Shown here one piece after another: positions 1-7,074 of a stretch of DNA of 64,000 nucleotides. How positions within the stretch are numbered: the stretch's first letter is position 1; the number at the start of each line of letters is the position of its first letter. The stretch lies in contig NZ_JAAIKO010000041.1 in NCBI RefSeq assembly GCF_016107395.1, positions 1 to 64,000 on the forward strand, written 5' to 3'. The stretch comes from Streptomyces fildesensis (GTDB lineage Bacteria > Actinomycetota > Actinomycetes > Streptomycetales > Streptomycetaceae). The translations under genes were made by a program, and so were the position numbers. The notes under the pieces are model-generated. The model did no database searches. It had not been told where the DNA came from and saw only the letters and a list, made by a program, of their open reading frames with translations.

Positions 1-52
1 CCAGCGCACTCCTCAACACACCGTGTATACCCATAAGTTGAGGAATTCAGCA

Positions 53-412
53 CTAAGGGGCCGGTTCGGGGGCCGGCATGTGCTCCAGCAGGTCGAAGTG
101 CAGCCGGAGTTCGGGGAGCCGGAGGATCCGCAGCGTCGGCGGGTGGGTGCAGAGCAGTCGGAGCCGGCCGTCACGGGCGACCGCCCGGCTGCGGGCGCGC
201 ACCAGGGTCGTTATGCCGCTGCCGTCGAGGAAGTCCACCTGCCGCAGATCGATGAGCAGGTCAGGGTGGACGCCCTCGGTCAGGTCGTCCAGGAAGCGGG
301 TGAGGTCGGGGGCGGTCAGAAGGTCGATCTCGCCGCGAAGCGGCACCACGGTGCAATCCCCGTGGGTACGGGTGTGATCCGGTGAGAACACGGGCAGGGT
401 GGACTCTTCCAC
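53..412 (-). CDS. STAS-domain anti-sigma factor antagonist
   Basis: A 119-residue single-domain STAS protein of the SpoIIAA/RsbV type. Such proteins bind anti-sigma kinases and release a stress or developmental sigma factor; they are switched by phosphorylation of one serine. The core motif DFLDGSGITTL near residue 60 carries the candidate phospho-serine, and the N-terminal strand CTVVPLRGEIDLLTAPDL is typical of the fold. The start is GTG at 412 with a GGAG-type ribosome binding site about 6 bases upstream. No partner kinase or sigma gene is adjacent, so its target is unknown; orphan antagonists of this kind are common in Streptomyces. Confidence 0.85.
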   Translation of the reverse strand: MEESTLPVFSPDHTRTHGDCTVVPLRGEIDLLTAPDLTRFLDDLTEGVHPDLLIDLRQVDFLDGSGITTLVRARSRAVARDGRLRLLCTHPPTLRILRLPELRLHFDLLEHMPAPEPAP

Positions 413-727
413 GACGGCTCCCTCAGCTACGGGACGATCGTGCGGGGGTACCGACAGGGTCAGGGTCGACGCGAGTCACCGTACGGGCACCCGGCGCGAT
501 CCGGACCTGTTTCACGGAACAGCTGCGTCCTGACCCCCAACAGTGCTAGGGGTCGGGTCCGTGCTCCGCCGGATCGGCATCGATCGCACCGCGACCACCC
601 GCTGTGCCGGCTGCGCTCCGGCGGTGGTCAGCAAGGGGCGGACCGGGGAATCTCCGGGGCCGGCGGTTCGTTGGCGGAGTGGGAGCCAGAGGGTTCCCAT
701 CTGTGCCGAGCCGAGTCCGGGGTCGCC
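413..727. other. Intergenic region, no convincing gene
   Basis: Upstream of the STAS gene. Open frames on both strands here have low-complexity arginine/proline/glycine composition and no recognisable domain. The part next to 412 should hold the promoter of the STAS gene, but I cannot point to confident -35/-10 boxes. Confidence 0.4.
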
Positions 728-949
728 ATGAACGCACGTCATGAACGAGCGGGTCATTCCAACGGGCAGGGCCTCGACGGGCAGCGTCCCGCCGAAGACC
801 CGGCCGAGGGGCGGGCCGCCCGCTTCGGGCAGCTTCCCGAGCGCATAGCGCCGGAGCAGATGGTCGAGGAGAGCCCGTCGGATCCGCCGAACGACCCCCA
901 GTTCGGCCGCAACCCCGACAACGACTGGCTGATCCGCTACTGCGCCTGA
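728..949 (+). CDS. Small hypothetical acidic protein (73 aa)
   Basis: A short hydrophilic protein with no transmembrane segment. The C-terminal half (ESPSDPPNDPQFGRNPDNDW) is rich in Asp, Pro and Asn and ends WLIRYCA, which reads like a genuine protein end rather than an out-of-frame translation. The ATG at 728 was chosen because the open frame upstream of it is low-complexity and because GGGG lies about 5 bases before it. It converges on the acetyltransferase gene downstream. Function is not recognised; it could be a spurious frame. Confidence 0.45.
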   Translation: MNARHERAGHSNGQGLDGQRPAEDPAEGRAARFGQLPERIAPEQMVEESPSDPPNDPQFGRNPDNDWLIRYCA

Positions 950-997
950 CGCAAGGGAGCCGGGAAGAGGTCCGATCCGGTCCCGGTCCGGTCACTG

Positions 998-1912
998 TTA
1001 CGGCAGGGAGCCGGTCCTCGTCGGCAGTTCGATGGACCGGGTCTCCTCGACCACCGGGTAGCCCGCGCTGGTGTACAGGCTCATCGCCACCTCGTTCCCA
1101 CCGAACACGTTGAACATCAGGGCGGAGTCGCCGGCCTCGACGGTGGCCCGCTCCCCCACGGCCATCGCGGCCCTGCCGTACCCCTTGCCGCGGTGTTCCT
1201 CGTCGACCTCCAGCGAGAAGCCGAAGGTCACCCCCGGCATGTGGTGGTGCTTCAGCCACCCGGTGCCGATCCGGGCTCCCGCGTGCTCCAGGACCAGGAT
1301 GGAATGGTCCTCGGTGTCCAGGCCTTCGGGGATCAGTTCCGTGTAAGCCCTGTCGGCCTTCTTGCGGGCCTCGTCAGGGGTCGTGGCACCGGACCGGACG
1401 ATATCGGCGGCGAAGGCCGCGTTCTCGGCCGCCAGCCACCCCGGATACTCGGCCGGTGTCATCGGCCGGGCGGTGACCCCGTCGAACGGCGTCGCCGCGG
1501 CGGCGATGACGCGCATTCTGAGCTGGCCCCGCACTGGGTAATCGGCGAAGAGTACGTCCGGCTCGACGAGCCGCACGGCGACCCGCGTCGCGCCCTGCCG
1601 CCCGCACCATCCCTCGGCCCAGGTCCTGGCGGCCCGTTCATGGCCCTGCCCGGCGTGGGCCGCGTCGACCCAGAGGTCGCCGATGCGGCCGGTGGGGGTG
1701 TCCGCTTCCATCGTCACCGCGACGAAGCCCACTCCGGTACCGGCCGAGAGGATCTCGGCGACGGTCCACTCGGCGATGCCGTCGCGCAGCCGTCCGAGGC
1801 TGAACTCCGCCGCCTCCTCGGGATACCCCACGGCACCGTACGCGGCGCGGAGCCGTCGTTCGAAGCCCGGCTGCCAGGTAGATGTATCGACAAGAACACT
1901 GAATTCCGTCAC
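998..1912 (-). CDS. GNAT-family N-acetyltransferase, two-lobed
   Basis: A 304-residue protein with a C-terminal GNAT domain. The acetyl-CoA pyrophosphate loop is visible as EEHRGKGYGRAAM around residue 240, followed by the FNVFGGNEVAMSLYTSAGY segment typical of motif B. The N-terminal half also resembles a degenerate GNAT fold (IGDLWVDAAHAGQG), so this is probably a tandem-GNAT protein in which only the second lobe keeps a full CoA loop. The start is GTG at 1912 with GGCGGA just upstream. The substrate cannot be predicted. Its 5' end faces a tandem repeat and the 3' end of an ECF sigma gene. Confidence 0.85.
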   Translation of the reverse strand: MTEFSVLVDTSTWQPGFERRLRAAYGAVGYPEEAAEFSLGRLRDGIAEWTVAEILSAGTGVGFVAVTMEADTPTGRIGDLWVDAAHAGQGHERAARTWAEGWCGRQGATRVAVRLVEPDVLFADYPVRGQLRMRVIAAAATPFDGVTARPMTPAEYPGWLAAENAAFAADIVRSGATTPDEARKKADRAYTELIPEGLDTEDHSILVLEHAGARIGTGWLKHHHMPGVTFGFSLEVDEEHRGKGYGRAAMAVGERATVEAGDSALMFNVFGGNEVAMSLYTSAGYPVVEETRSIELPTRTGSLP

Positions 1913-1963
1913 TCCGCCACTCTAGTGAACGGGGCTGACGCACCGTCGGGCCGGGCGCACGGC

Positions 1964-2023
1964 GCGGTGTTCGCTTTGGTGTTCGCTGCAGTGTTCACTG
2001 CGGTGTTCACTGTGGTGTTCGCC
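1964..2023. repeat. Five tandem 12-bp repeats
   Basis: Five consecutive units of consensus GCGGTGTTCRCT occupy the intergenic space between the GNAT start and the ECF41 sigma stop. Units begin at 1964, 1976, 1988, 2000 and 2012 and differ by one to three bases. The unit is a multiple of three, but no gene is assigned here. They could be a protein-binding array or a slippage product. Confidence 0.85.
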
Positions 2024-2043
2024 CACGCCGTACGCCCCCGCGG

Positions 2044-2985
2044 TCAGCCGATGCGGGAGAGCTTGTCGGGATTGGTCACGAAGTAGATGCCCTGCACCTG
2101 AGCACTGTCCGGGACCAGTTCGACGACCAGCACCGCGAAGGGCGATCCGGCGCGGAACAGCACCGCCGACGGGTCCCCGTTGATCCACTCGTAGCGGATG
2201 TCCAGGCCGCGTCCGACGCTGCCGGCGCGGGTGGACAGCAGCTTGGCCACCGTGTCGCGGCCGTGGACCGGCCGCAGTCCCGCGGCCGTGGCCTTGCCTC
2301 CGCCGTCGGCCCACAGCGTCACATCGGGCGCCAGCAGTTCGAGCAGGGCCCGCAGGTCACCGCCGGACACCGCCGCGGCGAACCGCTCGGTCACCTGCTG
2401 CCGCAGCCGCGGGTCGGCCCGGTAGCGGGGACGCCGGGCGTGCACGTGTTCACGGGCACGGTGCGCGAGCTGGCGGACCGCCGCGGGACTGCGGTCGAGG
2501 ATGTCCGCGGTCTCGGTGTGGGCGTAGCCGAACAGCTCGTGCAGGACGAACACCGCGCGTTCCAGCGGGGTCAGGGTCTCCAGGACGACCAGCAGCGCCA
2601 TCGACACCGACTCGGTGCGTTCGGCCACATCAGCGCCGTCACCGGTGGCCGTCGCGTCGGTGAGTGGCGTGATCAGCGGCTCGGGGAGCCACGGGCCGAT
2701 GTACGTCTCACGCCGCCGGCTGATCACGGCCTGGCGCGCGAGCGCCTTGTTCACCGCGATCCGCACCAGATACGGGCGCGGGACGAGGATCGGCTCCGCG
2801 CCGGGCGCTCCGACTCTGGACGTCCACGCCAGCCAGGTCTCCTGCAGGACGTCCTCGGTGTCGGCGACGCTGCCGAGCATGTCGTAGACGATCGAGAACA
2901 GCAGCTCACGGTGGCCGACGAACACCCCCGTGGCATCGTCCGCCGCCGTTTCGCGGGCACGGTCGGCGGGCGGGGTGTCGGACAT
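2044..2985 (-). CDS. sigJ: ECF41-type RNA polymerase sigma factor (SigJ-like)
   Basis: A 313-residue extracytoplasmic-function sigma factor of the ECF41 group. Region 2 (FSIVYDMLGSVADTEDVLQE) and region 4 (ERAVFVLHELFGYAHTETAD) are followed by a SnoaL-like C-terminal domain. In this group the extra domain takes the place of a separate anti-sigma factor and modulates activity. Three signature motifs are present: WLPEP in the linker, DGGGK in the C-terminal domain and NPDKL at the extreme C-terminus. ATG at 2985 was chosen over longer frames because AGGAGG lies directly upstream. The usual partners (carboxymuconolactone decarboxylase, oxidoreductase or epimerase) are not adjacent; a DinB-like gene lies upstream on the same strand. 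Confidence 0.92.
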   Translation of the reverse strand: MSDTPPADRARETAADDATGVFVGHRELLFSIVYDMLGSVADTEDVLQETWLAWTSRVGAPGAEPILVPRPYLVRIAVNKALARQAVISRRRETYIGPWLPEPLITPLTDATATGDGADVAERTESVSMALLVVLETLTPLERAVFVLHELFGYAHTETADILDRSPAAVRQLAHRAREHVHARRPRYRADPRLRQQVTERFAAAVSGGDLRALLELLAPDVTLWADGGGKATAAGLRPVHGRDTVAKLLSTRAGSVGRGLDIRYEWINGDPSAVLFRAGSPFAVLVVELVPDSAQVQGIYFVTNPDKLSRIG

Positions 2986-3016
2986 CGTGGGCCTCCTGTC
3001 GCTGGTGCGACCTGAG

Positions 3017-3043
3017 AGCGGTACGGATGGCCGGAGTGTGACA
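3017..3043 (-). promoter_or_regulatory. Candidate ECF41 autoregulated promoter
   Basis: On the minus strand TGTCACA (3043-3037) is followed after 16 bases by CGCT, about 31 bases before the sigma factor start. As I recall it, the ECF41 promoter consensus is TGTCACA, 16 bases, CGTC. The -35 match is exact and the -10 is only partial, so autoregulation is a hypothesis. Confidence 0.35.
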
Positions 3044-3112
3044 TCCGCACCGGGATTGTGGTCCACGTCTCATCGCGGCGCCGGCAAGTCCCACACCCGG
3101 TGGGCCGGTGCA

Positions 3113-3709
3113 TCAGCCCCGCTGCTGGGGATCACGGCCGAAGAACGCCGCGAGGCGGTCGTACACCGGGGCGTCCGGGCGGGCGGTCACCTCCGGGCCG
3201 AAGGCCTCGGGGCCGCCTTCCTCGCCCCGGAACTCCGGGCGCAGCGCGCCCCGGGCCCAGCCGAGTGCCGCCTCGCCCACCTCGGGGTCGAGGGTGACCG
3301 GCCGGCCCAGCGCCTTCGCCAGGTCCCATGCGTGGACGGCGAACTCGGTGATCTGCTGGTCGACGGGAAACCTGGCGGGTACCTCGCCCATGCCGGGGAG
3401 CTCGATCGTGCCGGTGAGATCGCCGGCCCGCGCCCAGGTCCCGAGGAGCGCCGCGGAGCCGTCGGAGAAGGCCTCGGCCCGCCCGCTGCCCGTGCCCTGC
3501 CCCGACTCGCCCGCCGTGGGAGTACCGCCGCCGGCCCGTTTCGTGAACTGCTCCAGATCGTCGATGAGGTGATCGACCAATGCGGCGACGGTCCAGGCGC
3601 GGCAAGGGGTCGGCAGCGGCAGCTGGTCATCGGTGACCGAGGCGACGAGCGCGCCGGCCTGGTCCAGGGAGCGGGAGAGCAGCGCGAGGGGTTCGGCGGA
3701 CGGCGTCAT
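3113..3709 (-). CDS. TIGR03086-family DinB-like protein
   Basis: A 198-residue protein of the mycothiol-dependent maleylpyruvate isomerase-like/DinB four-helix family (TIGR03086). The hallmark N-terminal segment LPTPCRAWTVAALVDHLIDD supplies the first metal-ligand histidine, and a later FAVHAWDLAKALG segment carries the other conserved histidine. Related proteins are thought to bind a divalent metal and to act in thiol-dependent reactions, but most have no assigned substrate. ATG at 3709 has GAGGA at a good spacing, whereas the in-frame ATG six bases earlier overlaps that site. It lies upstream of the ECF41 gene on the same strand with about 130 bases between them. Confidence 0.85.
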   Translation of the reverse strand: MTPSAEPLALLSRSLDQAGALVASVTDDQLPLPTPCRAWTVAALVDHLIDDLEQFTKRAGGGTPTAGESGQGTGSGRAEAFSDGSAALLGTWARAGDLTGTIELPGMGEVPARFPVDQQITEFAVHAWDLAKALGRPVTLDPEVGEAALGWARGALRPEFRGEEGGPEAFGPEVTARPDAPVYDRLAAFFGRDPQQRG

Positions 3710-4154
3710 CGGCATTCCTCGGGTTCTGGAGCGCCGGACGGGGCCGCCGCGCTCCGAGCCGGCGTGAAGGACCGGCTCAATATCGCATCCGGATCATGAA
3801 CCCGGGGCGGACGACACGATCCGCGGACCGGCGACGGCGGGACGCCGCGCACGGACACAGGTACCGCATCGGCTGCGCTCCGCGCCAACTGCGTTCTCCT
3901 TCAACGGTGTTCCCCCGAGCGGGCATCGAGCGGGGCGCCGAGGAAGCAGGGCGTGATCTCCCCAGGAGGGGGGTACGCGACGAGCGACCATTGTCACCCA
4001 CGAGACCCGGGAGTGTGCCGTGGATTCTTCCCGCCTGTCGATGAGCGCCGTCGTGCGCGTGGTCTGCCCGCGGTGTCACCGCACCAAGTGCATCTGCGCG
4101 AAGCGGAGGCAGTGGTCCCACTGACCGGCCTCCCCCGGCGGGCCGCCGGCGGCG
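3710..4154. other. Gene-free stretch of about 445 bp
   Basis: No frame on either strand here has a recognisable domain or convincing ribosome binding site. It borders the degraded ferredoxin/P450 stretch and may be decayed sequence. Confidence 0.4.
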
Positions 4155-4349
4155 TCAGTCCGTGACGCCGATGGCCCCCGCCGGGCAGCACGCGACCGCT
4201 TCCTCGACAGCGGATCCCTCGCTCTCGGGTGGGCCGGCCAGCAGAAGAACCACCCGGCCGTCGTCGTCCGCCTGGTCGAAGACGTCGGGGGCGGTCAGGA
4301 CGCAGAGGCCCGAGCTGCAGCACAGGGCGCGGTCGACGGTGACGCGCAC
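4155..4349 (-). CDS. P450-type [3Fe-4S] ferredoxin
   Basis: A 64-residue ferredoxin of the small actinobacterial type that passes electrons to cytochrome P450s. Cysteines lie at about residues 10, 11 and 16 (LCCSSGLCV) and 54-55 (ACCPAGAI). The three-ligand pattern C-x5-C...CP fits a [3Fe-4S] cluster. GTG at 4349 is preferred over the frame's earlier GTG at 4364 because AAGGAG lies about 6 bases before it. It sits just downstream of a truncated P450 gene in the usual P450-ferredoxin order, so it has probably lost its partner and may now be an orphan. Confidence 0.85.
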   Translation of the reverse strand: MRVTVDRALCCSSGLCVLTAPDVFDQADDDGRVVLLLAGPPESEGSAVEEAVACCPAGAIGVTD

Positions 4350-4412
4350 GGGGTACTCCTTCACGATGTCGTGATGGGGGGAGGGACGGCTGGTTCACGG
4401 CGGGGGCCGGGC

Positions 4413-4727
4413 TCACCAGACGACGGGCAGGTGGAAGAGTCCGAACACCGCCATGATGTGGCGGAACGACAGCTCCCCGGCGGGAACGCCGATCCGCAGT
4501 CCCGGAAGTCTCCGTACGATGCCGGTGAGGGCGATCTGGAGTTCCAGGCGGGCCAGCGGCTGTCCCAGGCACTGGTGGACGCCGAAGCCGAAGGCCAGAT
4601 GCCGGCGGCCGGGACGCCCCACGTCGAGCCGGTCCGGTTCGGGGAAGGCCCGTTCGTCGCGGTTGGCCGCGGCCAGTGGGACGAGCACACCCTCACCCGC
4701 CCGGACGGTGACGTCACCGAGCTCCGT
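4413..4727 (-). pseudogene. Cytochrome P450, 3' fragment
   Basis: Only the last roughly 105 residues of a P450 remain. The heme-binding loop HLAFGFGVHQCLGQPLARLE, with its thiolate cysteine, is intact, and the preceding segment NRDERAFPEPDRLDVGR matches the usual P450 meander. Similarity starts abruptly at TELGDVTVRAGEGVL near 4727. The I-helix and ExxR regions are missing, so the product cannot be an active P450. On the other side of the breakpoint, on the opposite strand, lies the end of an unrelated regulator. Confidence 0.85.
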
Positions 4728-4785
4728 CTTCGGCGTCGGGCAGGCCTTCTGGCGCACCGTCGGACATCCCCAGCGCGGAACGCCG

Positions 4786-4947
4786 GAGTTGGGCCCGATC
4801 CGGGAGGAGTGCGAACGGACGGCGCGCGCCGGCATCGGCGACGAGGCCTACGAGGCCTACGAGCGGGCCTTCCGGCGCGGCGCCTCCGCGAACCTCCAGG
4901 CCGCGCCGGCCTCCGTACTGGACGCCGCCTCCCCGATCGAGGCCTGA
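4786..4947 (+). pseudogene. 3' fragment of an ATPase-type (LuxR/AfsR-like) regulator
   Basis: The segment EECERTARAGIGDEAYEAYE, followed by RAFRRGAS, resembles the closing helices of large STAND/LuxR-family ATPase regulators, which typically end with a conserved ALGDEAFxxAxxxG-like stretch. No upstream domain is present in this frame, so only about 50 residues survive. Its position about 60 bp from the P450 fragment suggests one rearrangement removed the 5' ends of both genes. The family call rests on a short motif. Confidence 0.45.
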
Positions 4948-5025
4948 TCCGGCCCGCTCGCGGATGAATCGGGCGCCGGTCAGTGTCGTCCGGGCCGGCG
5001 CGGGCTCCCCACCCACCCCCTGGGC

Positions 5026-5151
5026 CACACCCGTCCGGGCCCCCTGACCGTCCGCGGCAGCCACCCGCCGAAGGCCCAAAAGCCCCAGTTCAGGACGGTG
5101 GGGACGGACAAGGAGGGCAAGGTCACAGTCGTGGGCCTGCCCTGCCTTTAG
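5026..5151 (+). other. Possible orphan C-terminal coding fragment
   Basis: In the frame ending TAG at 5151 the translation ends PQFRTVGTDKEGKVTVVGLP followed by CL, which has protein-like rather than GC-driven composition. No in-frame ATG, GTG or TTG with a ribosome binding site precedes it before the stop at 4947. It may be the end of another truncated gene. The family is not recognised. Confidence 0.25.
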
Positions 5152-5172
5152 CGGCTGCCCTAGCCTTTCCTC

Positions 5173-7074
5173 ATGACGGTCCTGCCTGATCCCGGACTCC
5201 CCTTGGCCGACGAGTTCCCCGACGCTTCCCGCGAGCAGTGGCAACGCCTTGTCGAAGGCGTTCTCACCAAAGCGGGTACAGCGGTCCCGGGTACCCCGGC
5301 CGAGGAAACGCTGTCCACCATGCTCCAGGACGGCATCGCCACCCGTCCGCTGTACACCGCGCAGGACAGCGCCGCGGATCCCGGCTATCCCGGCTTCCCG
5401 CCGTTCACCCGCGCCGGACGGCCGGAGGGCACCGCGGGCACCGGGTGGGACGTGCGCCAGCGGCATGCCCGGCCCGATCCGAAGCGCACCAACGAGGCGG
5501 TGCTCGCGGACCTGGAGAACGGCGTCACCTCACTGTGGCTGCTGGTCGGCGGCACCGGCATGCCGGTGTCCGGGATCCCGGCGGCCCTCGAGGGCGTCTA
5601 TCTCGACCTGGCGCCGGTCGTTCTGGACGCCGGCCCCGAGTTCGAGGCCGCCGCCGCGGAGTTGCTGCGCCTCTACGGGACGCGCGGGGTGCCCGCGCAC
5701 TCGGCGCTCGGCAACCTCGGCGCGGACCCGCTGGGGCTGGCGGCCCGTACCGGACAGCACTCCGCCCTCGACGCGCAGTCGGCGGCCGCCGCCGCGCTCG
5801 CCGCCCGGTGCGACCGTGAGTACCCCGGACTGCGGGCCCTGACGGTGGACGCGCTGCCCTACCACGGGGCCGGTGCCTCGGCCGCGCAGGAACTGGGCTG
5901 TTCCATCGCCACCGGCGTCGCCTATCTGCGGGCGCTGACCGCCGCGGGACTGACCGTCGACGCGGCCTGCGCCCAGCTGGAATTCCGTTACGCGGCGACC
6001 GCCGACCAGTTCCTGACCATCGCCAAGCTGCGCGCCGCGCGGCGGCTGTGGGCCCGGGTGGCCCAGGCCAGCGGGGCGGCCTCCACCGCGGGGGCGCAGC
6101 GCCAGCACGCGGTGACCTCGCCGGTGATGATGACCCGGCGCGACCCGTGGGTGAACATGCTGCGCACCACCGTCGCCTGTGTGGCGGCCGGTGTGGGCGG
6201 CGCCGACACCGTCACCGTGCTGCCCTTCGACGACGCGCTCGGCCTGCCGGACGACTTCGCCCGGCGGATCGCCCGCAACACCTCGTCGATCCTGATGGAG
6301 GAGTCGCACCTGGCCCGGGTCATCGACCCGGCGGGCGGCTCCTGGTACGTGGAGCAGCTGACGGACGAGCTGGCGCATGCCGCGTGGTCCTGGTTCCAGG
6401 AGATCGAACGTGCCGGGGGCCAGGCGGCGGCGCTGCGGTCCGGTCTGGTCGCCGAACGCCTGTCGGGCACCTGGGAGCAGCGGTCCGCGGACCTCGCGCA
6501 CCGCCGCGAGCCGATCACGGGTGTCAGCGAGTTCCCGAATCTGTCCGAGCAGTCGGTGGAGCGCGAGGCCGCGCCCGATCCGGCCGGGGTCGCCGAAGGG
6601 GACGGCGGCGGACTGCCGACGGTCCGGCGCGACGACGCCTTCGAGGCGCTGCGGGCCCGCTCCGACGCCCATCTGGCCGCCACCGGTTCCCGGCCGCGGG
6701 CCTTCCTGGCCGCGCTGGGCCCGGCCGCGGCGCACACCGCCCGCGCGAGCTTCGCCGCCAACCTCTTCCAGGCGGGCGGCATCGAGACCGTCCAGGACCC
6801 GGTGACGGTCGACGCGGCGTCGGTCGCCGAGGCGTTCGCGCGCAGCGGCGCCACCGTGGCCTGTCTGTGCTCCAGCGACAAGCTCTACGCCGAGCAGGCC
6901 GTGGACACGGCGGCCGCCCTGGTCTCGGCCGGCGCACTGCGGGTGTTCCTCGCGGGCCGCCCTGGCGAGCAGCGTGAAACGTATCTTCGGGCCGGAGTCG
7001 ACGAGTTCGTCTTCGCGGGCGGCGACGCGGTCGCCGTCCTCGCCTCCGTCCTCGACCGCATGGGAGTGGCGTGA
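5173..7074 (+). CDS. mutA: Methylmalonyl-CoA mutase small (beta) subunit
   Basis: A 633-residue small subunit of heterodimeric adenosylcobalamin-dependent methylmalonyl-CoA mutase, which interconverts succinyl-CoA and (R)-methylmalonyl-CoA. In streptomycetes this links odd-chain/propionate metabolism to polyketide extender supply. The N-terminal TIM-barrel domain is recognisable (RYAATADQFLTIAKLRAARR; SPVMMTRRDPWVNMLRTTVA). The C-terminal Rossmann-like domain lacks the cobalamin-binding DxHxxG motif, as expected for the non-catalytic subunit. It is translationally coupled to mutB through a TGATG junction. No strong ribosome binding site precedes ATG 5173. Confidence 0.96.
   Translation: MTVLPDPGLPLADEFPDASREQWQRLVEGVLTKAGTAVPGTPAEETLSTMLQDGIATRPLYTAQDSAADPGYPGFPPFTRAGRPEGTAGTGWDVRQRHARPDPKRTNEAVLADLENGVTSLWLLVGGTGMPVSGIPAALEGVYLDLAPVVLDAGPEFEAAAAELLRLYGTRGVPAHSALGNLGADPLGLAARTGQHSALDAQSAAAAALAARCDREYPGLRALTVDALPYHGAGASAAQELGCSIATGVAYLRALTAAGLTVDAACAQLEFRYAATADQFLTIAKLRAARRLWARVAQASGAASTAGAQRQHAVTSPVMMTRRDPWVNMLRTTVACVAAGVGGADTVTVLPFDDALGLPDDFARRIARNTSSILMEESHLARVIDPAGGSWYVEQLTDELAHAAWSWFQEIERAGGQAAALRSGLVAERLSGTWEQRSADLAHRREPITGVSEFPNLSEQSVEREAAPDPAGVAEGDGGGLPTVRRDDAFEALRARSDAHLAATGSRPRAFLAALGPAAAHTARASFAANLFQAGGIETVQDPVTVDAASVAEAFARSGATVACLCSSDKLYAEQAVDTAAALVSAGALRVFLAGRPGEQRETYLRAGVDEFVFAGGDAVAVLASVLDRMGVA

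Noticed and set aside
1964..2023. CRISPR array
   Set aside because: Units are contiguous 12-mers without spacers, and no cas gene is present.
4948..5172. Cobalamin riboswitch before mutA
   Set aside because: No B12-box-like conserved core or plausible multi-stem fold was seen, and the space is short.
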